From contig NZ_JBEXAC010000001.1 of the NCBI RefSeq assembly GCF_040567655.1, positions 620,001-684,000 on the forward strand: a stretch of 64,000 nucleotides of DNA, read 5' to 3'. The stretch comes from Chitinophaga sp. H8. Lineage in GTDB: Bacteria > Bacteroidota > Bacteroidia > Chitinophagales > Chitinophagaceae. Position 1 is the stretch's first letter. Each line of letters begins with the position of its first letter. Positions 35,648-45,193 of the stretch are shown here, one piece after another. Position numbers and translations under genes: made by a program. A model generated the notes under the pieces. It saw only the letters and a list, made by a program, of their open reading frames with translations, searched no databases and had not been told where the DNA came from.

Positions 35648-38110
35648 ATGAAAGTTGTTTATAAAGCGTTAGCCTTGTCAATCAGCATTTTGGGCATGAT
35701 GCTTCCATCCATGGCACAAAACAGTACTCCAAAAATTACCGGACACATTACCCAGTCAGGCAGTAAGCCGGTTGAATTTGCCACTGTTACTTTATTAAAA
35801 GCACAGGATTCCACTTTGGTAAAAGGCGCGATAGCTGATATTAATGGTAAGTATGAATTTGAAAATATAAAGCAGGGAAAATACCTGGTAGCAGCTGCTT
35901 ATGTAGGCATGACCAAAGGATATAGTAAGTCTTTTGAGGTAAATGGAAGTAGTATAAAACTAAATCCTATTGATTTGCTCACAGCTACTAAAAAACTGAA
36001 TGTAGTAGACATTACGGCCAAGCGGCCATTTATTGAGCAAAAAGCTGATAAAATGGTTGTAAATGTTGAAAACAGCATAGTGGCTGCAGGGGGGACTGCA
36101 TTGGAAGTACTGCAGAAATCACCGGGTGTTACCGTAGATAAGGATGATAATATTGCCATGAAGGGGAAAGGTGGAGTAGTGATTATGATAGACGGCAAGC
36201 CGACTAATATGAGTTCCCAGGATGTTGCCGAGCTGCTGAAAAGTATGCCAAGCAGTAATATCGACCAGATAGAACTGATCTCGAATCCTTCCGCCAAGTA
36301 TGATGCAGCTGGCAACGCCGGGATTATTAATATTAAACTTAAGAAGAACAAAAATTATGGGACAAATGGTAATGTTAACCTTGGCGCAGGCTATGGGCGT
36401 ACTCCCAAATGGAATGGTGGACTGAATCTGAATAATCGTAATGAAAAGGTAAACCTCTTTGGTTCCTTTAATTACAATCACCGGGAAAATGATCAGCAAT
36501 TAGGGTTATTTCGCAGTGGTATAGAAAATGGGAAGACTACCGTATATGATCAACAGAATACAGTGAATAACAGTACCAACTACTACGCAGGAAAGGCAGG
36601 TGCAGATTATTTCATTAATAAAAATCATACTGTTGGGGTAATGGTAGATGTTTCCTACAGAGATCACGATGTACCTACTGATGCTATAACACATATCGGA
36701 AATGGAAAGATGGTAGATTCTGTGTTAAAAACGAATACCAGGAATATTTCTGATTGGAATCGCTGGGCCTATAATGTTAATTACAAAGGCATCCTGGATA
36801 CTACCGGAAAAGAGTTAAACATTGATCTTGACTACGCGCGTAATACTGATAAGTCTTATTCAAATATTTACGCGAATATGTTAAATGGTAATGGAAAGGG
36901 GAGCATGCACAGTGATACAACCCGTAACCTTCAGCCATCTACGATTGACATCAAAACAGCCAAAGTTGATTATGTACATCCATTGAAAAAAGGTGCTAAA
37001 ATTGAAGCGGGACTCAAGTTTAGTCTTGTGGAAACGGATAATAATGCCCGCTTTGACTCGCTGAAGGGGAATACCTGGATTTACGATGACCAGCGTTCTA
37101 ATCAATTTTTGTATAAAGAAAACATCAATGCTGCTTACATTAATTTTAGTAAGCAGTTTAAAAAAGTTGGCCTTCAATTAGGTTTACGTGGAGAACAATC
37201 CAATGTCAGAGGTAATTCAATCACTACCGCACGTATTACTGATACCACTTATTTTAACTTGTTTCCTACAGTATTTGTAAGTTATGCCGCGAATAAGGAT
37301 AATCAATTGGGCTTTTCATATAGCCGCAGAATACAAAGACCTAGTTACGAAGATCTGAACCCATTTGAAATTTATCTGGACAGATATACTAAAATGGCTG
37401 GGAACCCTTATCTGAAGCCACAATACTCGCATAATATAGAAGTGACCCATACTTTTAAACAATTTCTGATTACTTCTATTGGCTATACACATACCAAGGA
37501 CCAGATTACTCAAATATTAGAGGTCGATAAAGATCCTGTTACCGGGGATACTTCAATTATGCGCTATAAATATTTGAACGTGGCAAAGTCGGATGTTTTT
37601 AATATTAACGTTTCCATTCCTTTTCCAATTACTAAATGGTGGAATAGCTTTACCACTATGTCAGGGTCTTATACCAGGTATCAAACAGTGGTAAATAATA
37701 ATCAGATCAGCCTTTCCTCTGGTGGATTTTTTGGTCGTACACAACACACTTTCACTTTGGGTAAGGGGCTTAGCACAGAAGTCGCGTTTATGTATATATC
37801 CTCACAGATAGCTGATCAGGGGTTATTTAGAATGAAGCCAATGTATGCATTGGATCTGGGGGTACAAAAATCGATACTGGACAAAAAAGGTACCCTGAAG
37901 CTGAATGTGACAGATGTGTTTAACACCCAACATTTCCAGGGCGCGTTTGAAAATGGTACCCGCTTTACATCAGTACGGAGCAAATGGGAAAGCCAGCAAG
38001 TAAGACTCAATTTTACATATCGCTTTGGTAATAGCAACGTTAAAGCTGCCCGCAACCGCCAAACAGGGTTATTGGATGAACAACGCCGCGTGAAGGAAGG
38101 AAATAATTAA
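35648..38110 (+). CDS. Outer-membrane beta-barrel receptor (TonB-dependent-like, OMP_b-brl_3)
   Basis: 820 residues. A signal peptide (1-23) precedes a carboxypeptidase-regulatory-like domain (about 28-105, with ITGHITQSGSKPVEFATVTLL and DINGKYEFENIKQGKY). A plug-like domain follows (VVDITAKRPFIEQKADKMVVNVENS, LLKSMPSSNIDQIELISNPSAKYDAAGNAGIINI), then a barrel ending FTYRFG plus a short charged tail. This is the outer membrane beta-barrel family of Bacteroidota, related to TonB receptors but without a clear TonB box. An ECF sigma operon lies downstream behind a terminator. Ligand unknown. Confidence 0.88.
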   Translation: MKVVYKALALSISILGMMLPSMAQNSTPKITGHITQSGSKPVEFATVTLLKAQDSTLVKGAIADINGKYEFENIKQGKYLVAAAYVGMTKGYSKSFEVNGSSIKLNPIDLLTATKKLNVVDITAKRPFIEQKADKMVVNVENSIVAAGGTALEVLQKSPGVTVDKDDNIAMKGKGGVVIMIDGKPTNMSSQDVAELLKSMPSSNIDQIELISNPSAKYDAAGNAGIINIKLKKNKNYGTNGNVNLGAGYGRTPKWNGGLNLNNRNEKVNLFGSFNYNHRENDQQLGLFRSGIENGKTTVYDQQNTVNNSTNYYAGKAGADYFINKNHTVGVMVDVSYRDHDVPTDAITHIGNGKMVDSVLKTNTRNISDWNRWAYNVNYKGILDTTGKELNIDLDYARNTDKSYSNIYANMLNGNGKGSMHSDTTRNLQPSTIDIKTAKVDYVHPLKKGAKIEAGLKFSLVETDNNARFDSLKGNTWIYDDQRSNQFLYKENINAAYINFSKQFKKVGLQLGLRGEQSNVRGNSITTARITDTTYFNLFPTVFVSYAANKDNQLGFSYSRRIQRPSYEDLNPFEIYLDRYTKMAGNPYLKPQYSHNIEVTHTFKQFLITSIGYTHTKDQITQILEVDKDPVTGDTSIMRYKYLNVAKSDVFNINVSIPFPITKWWNSFTTMSGSYTRYQTVVNNNQISLSSGGFFGRTQHTFTLGKGLSTEVAFMYISSQIADQGLFRMKPMYALDLGVQKSILDKKGTLKLNVTDVFNTQHFQGAFENGTRFTSVRSKWESQQVRLNFTYRFGNSNVKAARNRQTGLLDEQRRVKEGNN

Positions 38111-38190
38111 AATAAATGGCAGTAACTCCCCATCCGGTTACCGCATATAATCACCTGAGCGCTTTTTTAGGTATATAAGGATGGATAGAG

Positions 38191-38220
38191 ACGCGGCCTT
38201 TTTAGGCTGCGTTTCATTTT
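38191..38220 (+). terminator. Terminator after the barrel receptor
   Basis: ACGCGGCC/GGCTGCGT (one G-T pair), loop TTTTTA, then TTCATTTT. Confidence 0.7.
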
Positions 38221-38338
38221 GAAGATACAAAGATTTAAAAATGAAAATTTGTAAGTAGTTGATAAAAAGATGGTTAATGGTGAATTGGAATTTTTTTGTT
38301 CAGCAAATGCAACTTTCTTAACAACTATTGTCTTTAAT

Positions 38339-38902
38339 ATGAAAGCATCCAATATCTTGAATCAAACGCAAATAACAGATAACCTGGTAGTCCGCTGCAG
38401 GAGGGGGGACGTACGAGCGTTTCGTGAATTGTACGATGCCTATTCTGGCGCCATGTACAATATTTGTTTGAGGATGACTGGAAATGTGAGTGATGCGGAA
38501 GATACCTTGCAGGAATCATTTTTGCAGATCTATAAAAATATCGGGCAGTTAGAAAGAGCTGCCAGTGTCAGTGCCTGGATTAAAAGGATAGTGGTAAACC
38601 ACTGCTTAAATTATCTGCGTAAAAAGAAGATATATTTTGAAGAGGTGGATCAGATAGAAGTAGAGGAGGAGCAAGGGCTGGATGAGGTAGGATTTACCTG
38701 GACCGTAGAAGCTATCAAATCAGCGATTCATACATTGCCCCATGGATATCGTACAGTATTGAACTTATATATATTTGAAGAATACTCACACAGAGAAATT
38801 GCCGAAATGTTGAAGATTTCTGAATCTACTGCCAAAACGCAGTATATGCGGGCAAAAGAAAAAGTGAGGCAAATTGTAAAACAACAAAATACAGCCAGGT
38901 AA
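38339..38902 (+). CDS. ECF sigma factor
   Basis: 187 residues. Sigma region 2: VRAFRELYDAYSGAMYNICLRM and DAEDTLQESFLQIYKNI. Region 4: LPHGYRTVLNLYIFEEYSHREIAEMLKISESTAKTQYMRAKEKV, a helix-turn-helix. No region 1 or 3, as in extracytoplasmic-function sigma factors. The frame opens at 38270, but MKASNILNQTQITDN is more likely. Its stop overlaps the next start (TAATG), so it is translationally coupled to the anti-sigma candidate. Likely controls envelope-related genes. Confidence 0.93.
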   Translation: MKASNILNQTQITDNLVVRCRRGDVRAFRELYDAYSGAMYNICLRMTGNVSDAEDTLQESFLQIYKNIGQLERAASVSAWIKRIVVNHCLNYLRKKKIYFEEVDQIEVEEEQGLDEVGFTWTVEAIKSAIHTLPHGYRTVLNLYIFEEYSHREIAEMLKISESTAKTQYMRAKEKVRQIVKQQNTAR

Positions 38903-39450
38903 TGCCAGACAACAGTTTAGAAAGTTTTATGCGAAAGCATAAGGCAGATTTTGAGGCGCAGGGGCCTTCACCAGGTCTTTGGGATGCATTGGAACAGCAA
39001 TTGCCAGCCCCACCTAAAATTGGACTGGTCAGGCAATTAGGCCGCCAATGGTTAAAGGTGGCAGTAGTGTTAGTCCTTGTAATAAATACCATTTTTGTGT
39101 ATCGTTATTTACAGTTCAGGCAACAGCAGAGTATTGGATTTATTTCACCAGAGTTGCAGGATGCCAAGGCCTACTATACTACACAAATTGAGCAAAAATT
39201 GTCGGCTATTAAAGCATATCCTGCAGCAGAAATTGGATTGGACAGTTCAGCAAGAAAGGAACTGGAGCTTCATAACAGCACTTATGAAATGCTGGAGAAA
39301 GAACTACAAAATAATCCGGGTAATGAAAGGATACGTGCCGCTATGGTTCGCTATTATCAGCTAAAGCTGGATTTACTGGAAAAAATCCTGGAAGAACTGG
39401 ATGAAAAACATGCACCTAAAAAGATAAGACATTATGATGCTGAAATATAA
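38902..39450 (+). CDS. Membrane-anchored anti-sigma factor candidate
   Basis: 182 residues. A cytoplasmic N-terminus of about 50 residues (SPGLWDALEQQLPAPP) is followed by one membrane helix (about 52-72, VAVVLVLVINTIFVYRYL) and a helical periplasmic part with heptad-like spacing (about 85-175). There is no zinc-binding HxxxCxxC motif. Assignment rests on the one-base overlap with the sigma gene and the topology, both typical for Bacteroidota anti-sigma proteins. Confidence 0.75.
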   Translation: MPDNSLESFMRKHKADFEAQGPSPGLWDALEQQLPAPPKIGLVRQLGRQWLKVAVVLVLVINTIFVYRYLQFRQQQSIGFISPELQDAKAYYTTQIEQKLSAIKAYPAAEIGLDSSARKELELHNSTYEMLEKELQNNPGNERIRAAMVRYYQLKLDLLEKILEELDEKHAPKKIRHYDAEI

Positions 39451-40519
39451 TATACTCTTTCTTTTACTGTTGCCCATGGCAGTACTGGCTGATAAAGGAG
39501 ATACTGAATTTAAAAAGACCATTGAAAAAAACTTTACTGTTAATAATGGGGCCACATTAGACATTCTGAATAAATATGGTAAGATAGTATTGCGTACCTG
39601 GAGTAAAAATGAAGTGAAAGCGACTATTGTTATTACTGGTTATGGTAAAAGTACATCTGAAGCAGAAGATATTGCAGGCATGGTTGATGTGGAAAGCATT
39701 AATAGCCCGGGAGCTGTGAGATTGGCTACCAGTTATAATCCCCGTTCAGGAAGCAAATGGCTTTTCTCCTGGGGGAACAAAAAGGACTCCAAAGACTATG
39801 TGAAAATAGACTATGAAGTATATGTACCACAATCGCTTTCGAAATTGATTGTTGAGAACCAATTTGGAGATGTTATCGCAGATAAACTACCATTTGCTGC
39901 TGATATGAGACTTAATTACTGTTTTTATGATATAAGAGAGATATCCGGCGCCTTGATGATGAATATAAACTATTGCCAGAAGGGGAAAATCGGGAAAGCA
40001 GGGAAAGTAGTGCTGAAGGCTGGATACAGCAGCATGAATAGCGACCGGATTGACGAGCTGGTGGTACGTTCGAATTATAGTGATTATGACATTAAAAGTG
40101 TAGGGAAAATAGAAGTACAGTCTAATTATGATAACTACAGGATTAATGATGCAGGGAAGGTGTTTAGTAGATCCAACTATACTGACTTTAAAATTAATGA
40201 ATTACAGGGGGAAGTTAATATGACACTTACTTACGGAAATGCGGATATCAGGGCTTTGACAACTGGCTTTACTGGTGCTGACTTCCGGTTAACCTATTCC
40301 GATATTAAACTGGGTGTACCACAGCGGCAAGCCTTGCAACTGGATGCCGTACTTTCTTATGGCGATTTACGCCTGGGAGGGCTGGAGTTAAAGAATAAAA
40401 ATACTATTAAGAAAAACACACAGCTTATCATGACCGGAGTTACTGAAAATGGTAATGAGCAGTCGCCTGTAATACGGGTACAGGGATCCTACAGCAGTGT
40501 GGGGCTTAAGAGCCTTTGA
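39434..40519 (+). CDS. Secreted beta-repeat protein (DUF4097-like)
   Basis: 361 residues with a signal peptide (1-20, ending VLADK). The mature part is a chain of short repeated beta strands: VLKAGYSSMNSDRIDELVVRSN, then YSDYDIKSVGKIEVQSN and YDNYRINDAGKVFSRSN show the same about 18-residue unit (each written here only in part). This suggests a parallel beta-helix as in DUF4097/adhesin-like proteins. It overlaps the anti-sigma gene by 17 bp, so it belongs to the same operon and may be an envelope sensor or effector. Confidence 0.78.
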   Translation: MMLKYNILFLLLLPMAVLADKGDTEFKKTIEKNFTVNNGATLDILNKYGKIVLRTWSKNEVKATIVITGYGKSTSEAEDIAGMVDVESINSPGAVRLATSYNPRSGSKWLFSWGNKKDSKDYVKIDYEVYVPQSLSKLIVENQFGDVIADKLPFAADMRLNYCFYDIREISGALMMNINYCQKGKIGKAGKVVLKAGYSSMNSDRIDELVVRSNYSDYDIKSVGKIEVQSNYDNYRINDAGKVFSRSNYTDFKINELQGEVNMTLTYGNADIRALTTGFTGADFRLTYSDIKLGVPQRQALQLDAVLSYGDLRLGGLELKNKNTIKKNTQLIMTGVTENGNEQSPVIRVQGSYSSVGLKSL

Positions 40520-40581
40520 TTGTTTTTCGGCTATTCTAAAACCTATATAATTGTTTCAATTAAACCGCTAAAATCATCATC

Positions 40582-41319
40582 ATGAAAACAACCCGAAAAT
40601 CCTGGTATCTGTACTTGCCCCTGCTGTTGTCTGTACTAATATTATCATCTTTTTATCAAAGAAATGAGAAAGTAAGAGGAAATGGACAGCTAAAAGAAGA
40701 AACAAGACCTGCAGAACCATTTAAAGAAATCAGTACTTCAGGTAATTATAAAGTGGTGATTCAGCAAGGGAATAATCATAGTATACAACTGGAAGCAGAG
40801 GAGAACTTATTACCTTATATAATAACAGAAATTCAAGGTGATGAACTGAAGATTTATACTAAACGGGGTTATAATATTAATCCTACAAAAACAATCACCG
40901 TAAATGTGACCCTACAGCAGATCGCAGCGCTTAAAGCAAGTGGAGCCGGAGGATTTTATAGTAAAGGGACACTCAAGAGCGATGAAATAGAGTTGTCATG
41001 CAGTGGTTCAACAGGCGCTGACCTGGACGTGGATACCCGGAAAATGGAAGTGTCGCTTTCAGGCTCCAGTAATATAAAATTAAAAGGAAGTGCCACTGAA
41101 GCAGAATATAAAATCTCCGGATCTGCAGATATTGCTGCATTTGACCTGGTAGGTGATGATGTGGAAGTGAAAATATCAGGGTCAGGTAATGCTAATGTAA
41201 CTGCTAATAAAAAACTGGACGTTAAGGTATCAGGATCAGGGTCTGTTAAATATAAGGGAACGCCTGGTAGTGTTGATCAACGGGTTAGCGGATCCGGGAG
41301 AATATCAAAAGTTAGTTAA
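40582..41319 (+). CDS. Head GIN domain protein (DUF2807)
   Basis: 245 residues. An N-terminal membrane/signal segment (about 8-24) is followed by a DUF2807 domain: FKEISTSGNYKVVIQQGNNH, LEAEENLLPYIITEI, then many SGSG/SGSA turns (for example VEVKISGSGNANVTA, DVKVSGSGSVKYKG) that mark a right-handed beta-helix. Family members are called putative autotransporter adhesin head GIN proteins; the function is unproven. It is the last gene of the sigma/anti-sigma operon and shares a beta-helical design with the preceding gene. Confidence 0.88.
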   Translation: MKTTRKSWYLYLPLLLSVLILSSFYQRNEKVRGNGQLKEETRPAEPFKEISTSGNYKVVIQQGNNHSIQLEAEENLLPYIITEIQGDELKIYTKRGYNINPTKTITVNVTLQQIAALKASGAGGFYSKGTLKSDEIELSCSGSTGADLDVDTRKMEVSLSGSSNIKLKGSATEAEYKISGSADIAAFDLVGDDVEVKISGSGNANVTANKKLDVKVSGSGSVKYKGTPGSVDQRVSGSGRISKVS

Positions 41320-41419
41320 ATAAGCATCTAGGAGTTTTTTAATATAAAACTGACATCAGCGCTTTTTAATAGGGGCCCAAAATAACCCTACTATGTTTGA
41401 TTTGGATATTTAGTGATCG

Positions 41420-41450
41420 GCAGGTAGCTTTCTACCTGCTTTTTCTTTTT
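41420..41450 (+). terminator. Terminator after the GIN gene
   Basis: An 8-bp perfect stem GCAGGTAG/CTACCTGC, loop CTTT, then TTTTTCTTTTT. Confidence 0.88.
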
Positions 41451-41457
41451 ATATTTG
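41450..41457 (+). promoter_or_regulatory. -7 element of the yajQ promoter
   Basis: TATATTTG matches TAnnTTTG, directly after the terminator T-run and 40 bp before the ATG. Confidence 0.5.
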
Positions 41458-41497
41458 CATTTACGAATTAACTATAGACGAATTAAATATTTTTATC

Positions 41498-41992
41498 ATG
41501 CCATCCTTTGATATTGTTAGCAAAGTGGATTTGCAAACGTTGGATAACGCCATTAATACCGTAAAAAAAGAGATTACTACGCGTTTTGACTTTAAAGGTT
41601 CCCATGTAAATATTGAATTGGATAAGAAGGAGATGGGGGTAAAGGTGGAGGTTGAAAGCGAAATGAAGCTGGACCAGGTATTGGATGTATTGATTACCCG
41701 TAGTATGCGCCAGGGGCTGGATGCTACCATTTATGACATGGGAAGTAAGGAAGCCTACCAGAGCGGTAAAGTGTATAAGAAGGAGATTCCTGTGAGAAAT
41801 GGTATCAAACAGGAAGATGCCAAAAAAATAGTAAAACTGATCAAGGATTCCGGCTTAAAGGTCCAGGCCGCCATTATGGACGACATTGTGCGCGTAACGG
41901 CTAAGAAAATAGATGATTTACAGGAAGTTATCCAAAAGTGCAGGGAAGCTAATTTAGGCTTACCTTTGCAATATGTGAATATGAAAAGTTAG
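41498..41992 (+). CDS. YajQ-family nucleotide-binding protein
   Basis: 164 residues, whole-length match to the UPF0234/YajQ family: MPSFDIVSKVDLQTLDNAIN, TTRFDFKGSHVNIELDKKE, and VRVTAKKIDDLQEVIQK near the C-terminus. Some family members bind cyclic di-GMP and act as regulators in Xanthomonas; other members bind nucleotides with unclear roles. Monocistronic here. Confidence 0.93.
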   Translation: MPSFDIVSKVDLQTLDNAINTVKKEITTRFDFKGSHVNIELDKKEMGVKVEVESEMKLDQVLDVLITRSMRQGLDATIYDMGSKEAYQSGKVYKKEIPVRNGIKQEDAKKIVKLIKDSGLKVQAAIMDDIVRVTAKKIDDLQEVIQKCREANLGLPLQYVNMKS

Positions 41993-42077
41993 GCAGGGCA
42001 ATAGCTGGTTTTAAGCGCAAGCTATAAATCATTGGATCCTGGGAGCTTACTATTTTTTTTATTTTTTTATTAAACAA

Positions 42078-42108
42078 TTGGGCCGTAAAGAAAATAATGC
42101 TATCTTTG
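42078..42108 (+). promoter_or_regulatory. rpmE2 promoter (Bacteroidota type)
   Basis: TTG (42078-42080), 20-nt spacer, then an exact -7 element TATCTTTG (42101-42108). Transcription predicted from about 42115, leaving a 20-nt leader. Confidence 0.75.
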
Positions 42109-42134
42109 CGCCCTGTATTTACAATAATATTGAT

Positions 42135-42386
42135 ATGAAACAGGGAATACATCCGGAAAGTTACAGATTTGTGGTATTTAAAGATATGTCTAATGGAGTG
42201 AGCTTTTTAAGCCGTTCCACTGCTCCTTCCAAAGAAACTGTAAAGTGGGAAGATGGCAATGAATATCCATTGATTAAGCTGGAAATTTCCAATACATCTC
42301 ACCCTTTCTACACAGGGAAGAATGTATTGGTTGATACTGCCGGCCGTATTGATAAATTTAAGAAGCGTTACGCTAAGAAGGCTTAA
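42135..42386 (+). CDS. rpmE2: 50S ribosomal protein L31, type B
   Basis: 83 residues: [21 protein letters not shown], the conserved [24 protein letters not shown] near the end. Lacks the zinc-binding CxxC pair of type A L31, hence type B. Such forms are often used under zinc limitation, but in Bacteroidota they may be the only L31. A strong promoter and terminator bracket it. Confidence 0.95.
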   Translation: MKQGIHPESYRFVVFKDMSNGVSFLSRSTAPSKETVKWEDGNEYPLIKLEISNTSHPFYTGKNVLVDTAGRIDKFKKRYAKKA

Positions 42387-42415
42387 TTCAAGCCCGTTTA
42401 TAAATATTTTCAAAG

Positions 42416-42450
42416 AATCCCATCGGCTTGTCGATGGGATTTTTTATTTT
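42416..42450 (+). terminator. Terminator after rpmE2
   Basis: A 10-bp perfect stem AATCCCATCG/CGATGGGATT, 6-nt loop, T-rich tail. Confidence 0.9.
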
Positions 42451-42458
42451 TAACCCCT

Positions 42459-43628
42459 ATGGAGCGTAACTATATCCTTTTTGACACGCCCGAACGTGAT
42501 TTGTTATATCCCTTTACACATACAAGACCCGTGGCGGCCTGCAGGGTGGGCATTCTCACCATCCAGGAAAAGTGGGAACATTGGCTGGGAAAGAGGGTAA
42601 GTCATTTTACAATGCCTTATTTGCAGGAAAAGTATCCGTTGAAACGAGTGGCTGATGAAGTGATAAGTGTGCTGATTAATGGACATGTCTTACCAACTGA
42701 GGCATTGGTGCAAGCCATTGCAGCACTAAATCCTGGTGAGGAGCTGTATAAGGACGATCGTTTACTGGTAAAAGTGTTACGCGGAGGAGATTTTCATGTA
42801 CCATCCGTACAGGAAAGGAAGAATTACAAAGAGGATATATGTGCGATATACAAACCCTGGGAAATAGCATTATTGAATGACCGGGCAATCAGAGAAGATT
42901 TTAATCTGTTAACCAGAGGCAGGACGTCTGCTCCCATACCGGTTTCCAACCAGATAATAGGTGCAGAAAATATATTCCTGGAAGAAGGTGCCAGGGTGGA
43001 ATATTGTACGATCAATGCAAGCACAGGGCCTGTTTATATTGGTAAAGATGCCCTGGTTATGGAAGGGTGCCTGATAAGAGGGAGCCTGGCTATAGGAGAA
43101 CGTGCGGTATTGAAAATGGGTACCAAGGTGTATGGCGCTACTACAATAGGACCTTTTTGTACAGGGGGAGGAGAGATCAAGAATACAGTATTGTTTGGCT
43201 ATTCTAACAAGGCACATGATGGTTATCTGGGGGATGCGGTTATAGGAGAATGGTGTAATCTGGGGGCCAATACTACCTGTTCTAATCTGAAGAATAATGT
43301 GAGTGAGGTAACGGTATGGATGGAAGCCAGGCAAGAGGCATGGGGAGTGGGTTATAAGTGTGGGGTATTAATGGGGGATTACAGCAGGTGTGGTATTAAT
43401 ACCATGTTGAATACAGGTACTGTAATTGGGGTTTCCTGCAATGTTTTTGGAGGAGATTTTCCCTCTAAATTCCTGCCGTCCTTTACCTGGGGAAAAAATA
43501 TGCAGTATCGCCTGGAGGATGCGCTGAAGGATGCCGGAGCATGGATGCGTCTGAAGGACAAAGAGATGGAGGAAACAGATAAAGACATCCTGCGTGAGGT
43601 TTTTGAATTGATTGCGAATAGGGTATAA
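42459..43628 (+). CDS. GlmU-like sugar nucleotidyltransferase/acetyltransferase
   Basis: 389 residues, the alternative Bacteroidota GlmU type. The N-terminal part (MERNYILFDTPERDLLYPFTHTRPV split, RVGILTIQEKWEHWLG) replaces the usual pyrophosphorylase domain. The C-terminal half is a left-handed beta helix with hexapeptide repeats (ENIFLEEGARVEYCTI, IGKDALVMEGCLIRG, IGERAVLKMGTKVYG, IGEWCNLGANTTCSNL). It may make UDP-GlcNAc for cell wall and lipopolysaccharide, though which half-reactions it performs is not shown by sequence. tpiA follows 55 bp later. Confidence 0.88.
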   Translation: MERNYILFDTPERDLLYPFTHTRPVAACRVGILTIQEKWEHWLGKRVSHFTMPYLQEKYPLKRVADEVISVLINGHVLPTEALVQAIAALNPGEELYKDDRLLVKVLRGGDFHVPSVQERKNYKEDICAIYKPWEIALLNDRAIREDFNLLTRGRTSAPIPVSNQIIGAENIFLEEGARVEYCTINASTGPVYIGKDALVMEGCLIRGSLAIGERAVLKMGTKVYGATTIGPFCTGGGEIKNTVLFGYSNKAHDGYLGDAVIGEWCNLGANTTCSNLKNNVSEVTVWMEARQEAWGVGYKCGVLMGDYSRCGINTMLNTGTVIGVSCNVFGGDFPSKFLPSFTWGKNMQYRLEDALKDAGAWMRLKDKEMEETDKDILREVFELIANRV

Positions 43629-43683
43629 CGGAACAGATAGAACAAGTATCACCTTTTGAACTTATTAATATATAATAGTCTTT

Positions 43684-44445
43684 ATGAGAAAAAAAATTGT
43701 AGCTGGCAATTGGAAAATGAACCTGACCCTCGCGCAGGGCGAACAACTGATTAATGATATTTTACAAGCCGGTTTAAAGCTGGGTGAAGGGCAGGAGGTA
43801 GTAATAGCTACACCTTTCCCTTATTTAATGAAAGCAAAATCATTAGTAAAAAATTATCCGGGTTTTTATGTGGCTGCACAAAACTGTTACACTGAAAAAT
43901 CAGGAGCTTTTACCGGAGAAGTATCTGCTGAGATGCTGCAGTCAGTAGGGGTGGATTATGTGATATTGGGCCACTCTGAAAGAAGAGAATATTTTCAGGA
44001 AGGCAATGATATGCTGGCTAAGAAAATAGACCAGGTACTGGCTAATGGTTTAAAACCAATCTTTTGCTGCGGGGAACCCTTGTTGGTAAGAGAAGCAGGT
44101 ACACAGAATACATACGTAGCGGCACAATTGGAGGATAGCCTTTTTCATCTTACTGCTGAACAATTGAAACAGGTAGTCATTGCCTATGAACCAATATGGG
44201 CGATTGGTACGGGCCTTACCGCCAGTGCAGCTCAGGCGCAGGATATGCATGCTTTTATCAGATCTCAGATAGCCAGTAAGTATGGCAGAGAGGCTGCATT
44301 GCATCTCACCATCTTATATGGTGGAAGTGCTAAACCTGGTAATGCTGAAGAGCTTTTTGCCTGCCCTGATGTAGATGGGGGCTTGATTGGTGGAGCTTCA
44401 CTGGTAGCAAAAGATTTTGTAGCTATTGTTGAGAAATTAGCTTAA
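43684..44445 (+). CDS. tpiA: Triosephosphate isomerase
   Basis: 253 residues. Interconverts dihydroxyacetone phosphate and glyceraldehyde 3-phosphate. Conserved residues: RKKIVAGNWKMNLT with catalytic Lys12-type position, ILGHSERREYF with the His, AYEPIWAIGTGL with the catalytic Glu, and YGGSAKPGN near the end. Length typical. Confidence 0.97.
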   Translation: MRKKIVAGNWKMNLTLAQGEQLINDILQAGLKLGEGQEVVIATPFPYLMKAKSLVKNYPGFYVAAQNCYTEKSGAFTGEVSAEMLQSVGVDYVILGHSERREYFQEGNDMLAKKIDQVLANGLKPIFCCGEPLLVREAGTQNTYVAAQLEDSLFHLTAEQLKQVVIAYEPIWAIGTGLTASAAQAQDMHAFIRSQIASKYGREAALHLTILYGGSAKPGNAEELFACPDVDGGLIGGASLVAKDFVAIVEKLA

Positions 44446-44453
44446 TTAACTAT

Positions 44454-44490
44454 AAAAAATGCGCAATGTTAAATAGGTTGCGCATTTTTT
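44454..44490 (+). terminator. Terminator after tpiA
   Basis: A 13-bp perfect stem (44454-44466 with 44478-44490) ending in T6; loop 11 nt. Confidence 0.9.
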
Positions 44491-44581
44491 TAGTAAAAAA
44501 TGCTAAAAAAGTTAGTAAATCCAAAAAAAGAATGTATATTCGTGTTGTCATTCAAACAGGAAATAATAAAATTGTTTGGTT

Positions 44582-45193
44582 ATGCATACAAATACGAATA
44601 CTGATATTATTCTCACACAGGAAACATTGTATGATTATCTGCTGGTCATTAACCCCGATGGACAAATTGCAGCAGATGTTAAAAAGTTTAAGCAGCAAAT
44701 TGCAAATGAGCTTGGCCCCTATAATAGCCTTTATTCACCGGCACATATCTCCTTGTTCAGGTCTGAATTTCCGGAAAGATTTCAGGACGATTTTGTTACC
44801 GTATTGGAAATGATTGCGTTAAAACAAGGTCCCTTTGCTGTGTATACAGCAAGGTTTGATCATTTTAATCATGGAGATACCAAACGCACTATTTATGTAA
44901 ATGTGGCTAATCCAAAACCTTTGGCGGAGCTTCATAAAAAGATATTGCAGGCATTTGAATTGAAACCGCATGCATTCAAGCCACATATTACACTCGCCAG
45001 AGCTATTAGTACACCTGAATTTGAAAAGGTGTACCAACGGTTTGATAACCAGTTGTTTGTCCGGAGCTTTAATTGTAAATCATTCAGGCTACTCAGAAGG
45101 CCTGCCAGTGGCGGAAAGTATGAATTAGTCCGTGAGTTTCTTTTTGGAGATATGGAGCATATTGAAGGCTCTCTGTTTAATCATGCAGCTTAG
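44582..45193 (+). CDS. 2H phosphoesterase / 2'-5' RNA ligase-like protein
   Basis: 203 residues. Two HxS/T motifs, AHISLFRSEF (about 58-67) and PHITLARAI (about 137-145), identify the 2H phosphoesterase superfamily, which handles cyclic phosphodiesters such as 2',3'-cyclic nucleotides or tRNA-splicing products. Exact substrate unknown. The frame opens with a TTG two codons earlier; the ATG at 44582 is preferred. Confidence 0.85.
   Translation: MHTNTNTDIILTQETLYDYLLVINPDGQIAADVKKFKQQIANELGPYNSLYSPAHISLFRSEFPERFQDDFVTVLEMIALKQGPFAVYTARFDHFNHGDTKRTIYVNVANPKPLAELHKKILQAFELKPHAFKPHITLARAISTPEFEKVYQRFDNQLFVRSFNCKSFRLLRRPASGGKYELVREFLFGDMEHIEGSLFNHAA

Noticed and set aside
42909..43334. Long minus-strand frame opposite the hexapeptide repeats of the GlmU-like gene
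   Set aside because: A periodic shadow of the repeat-rich left-handed beta helix, not an independent gene.
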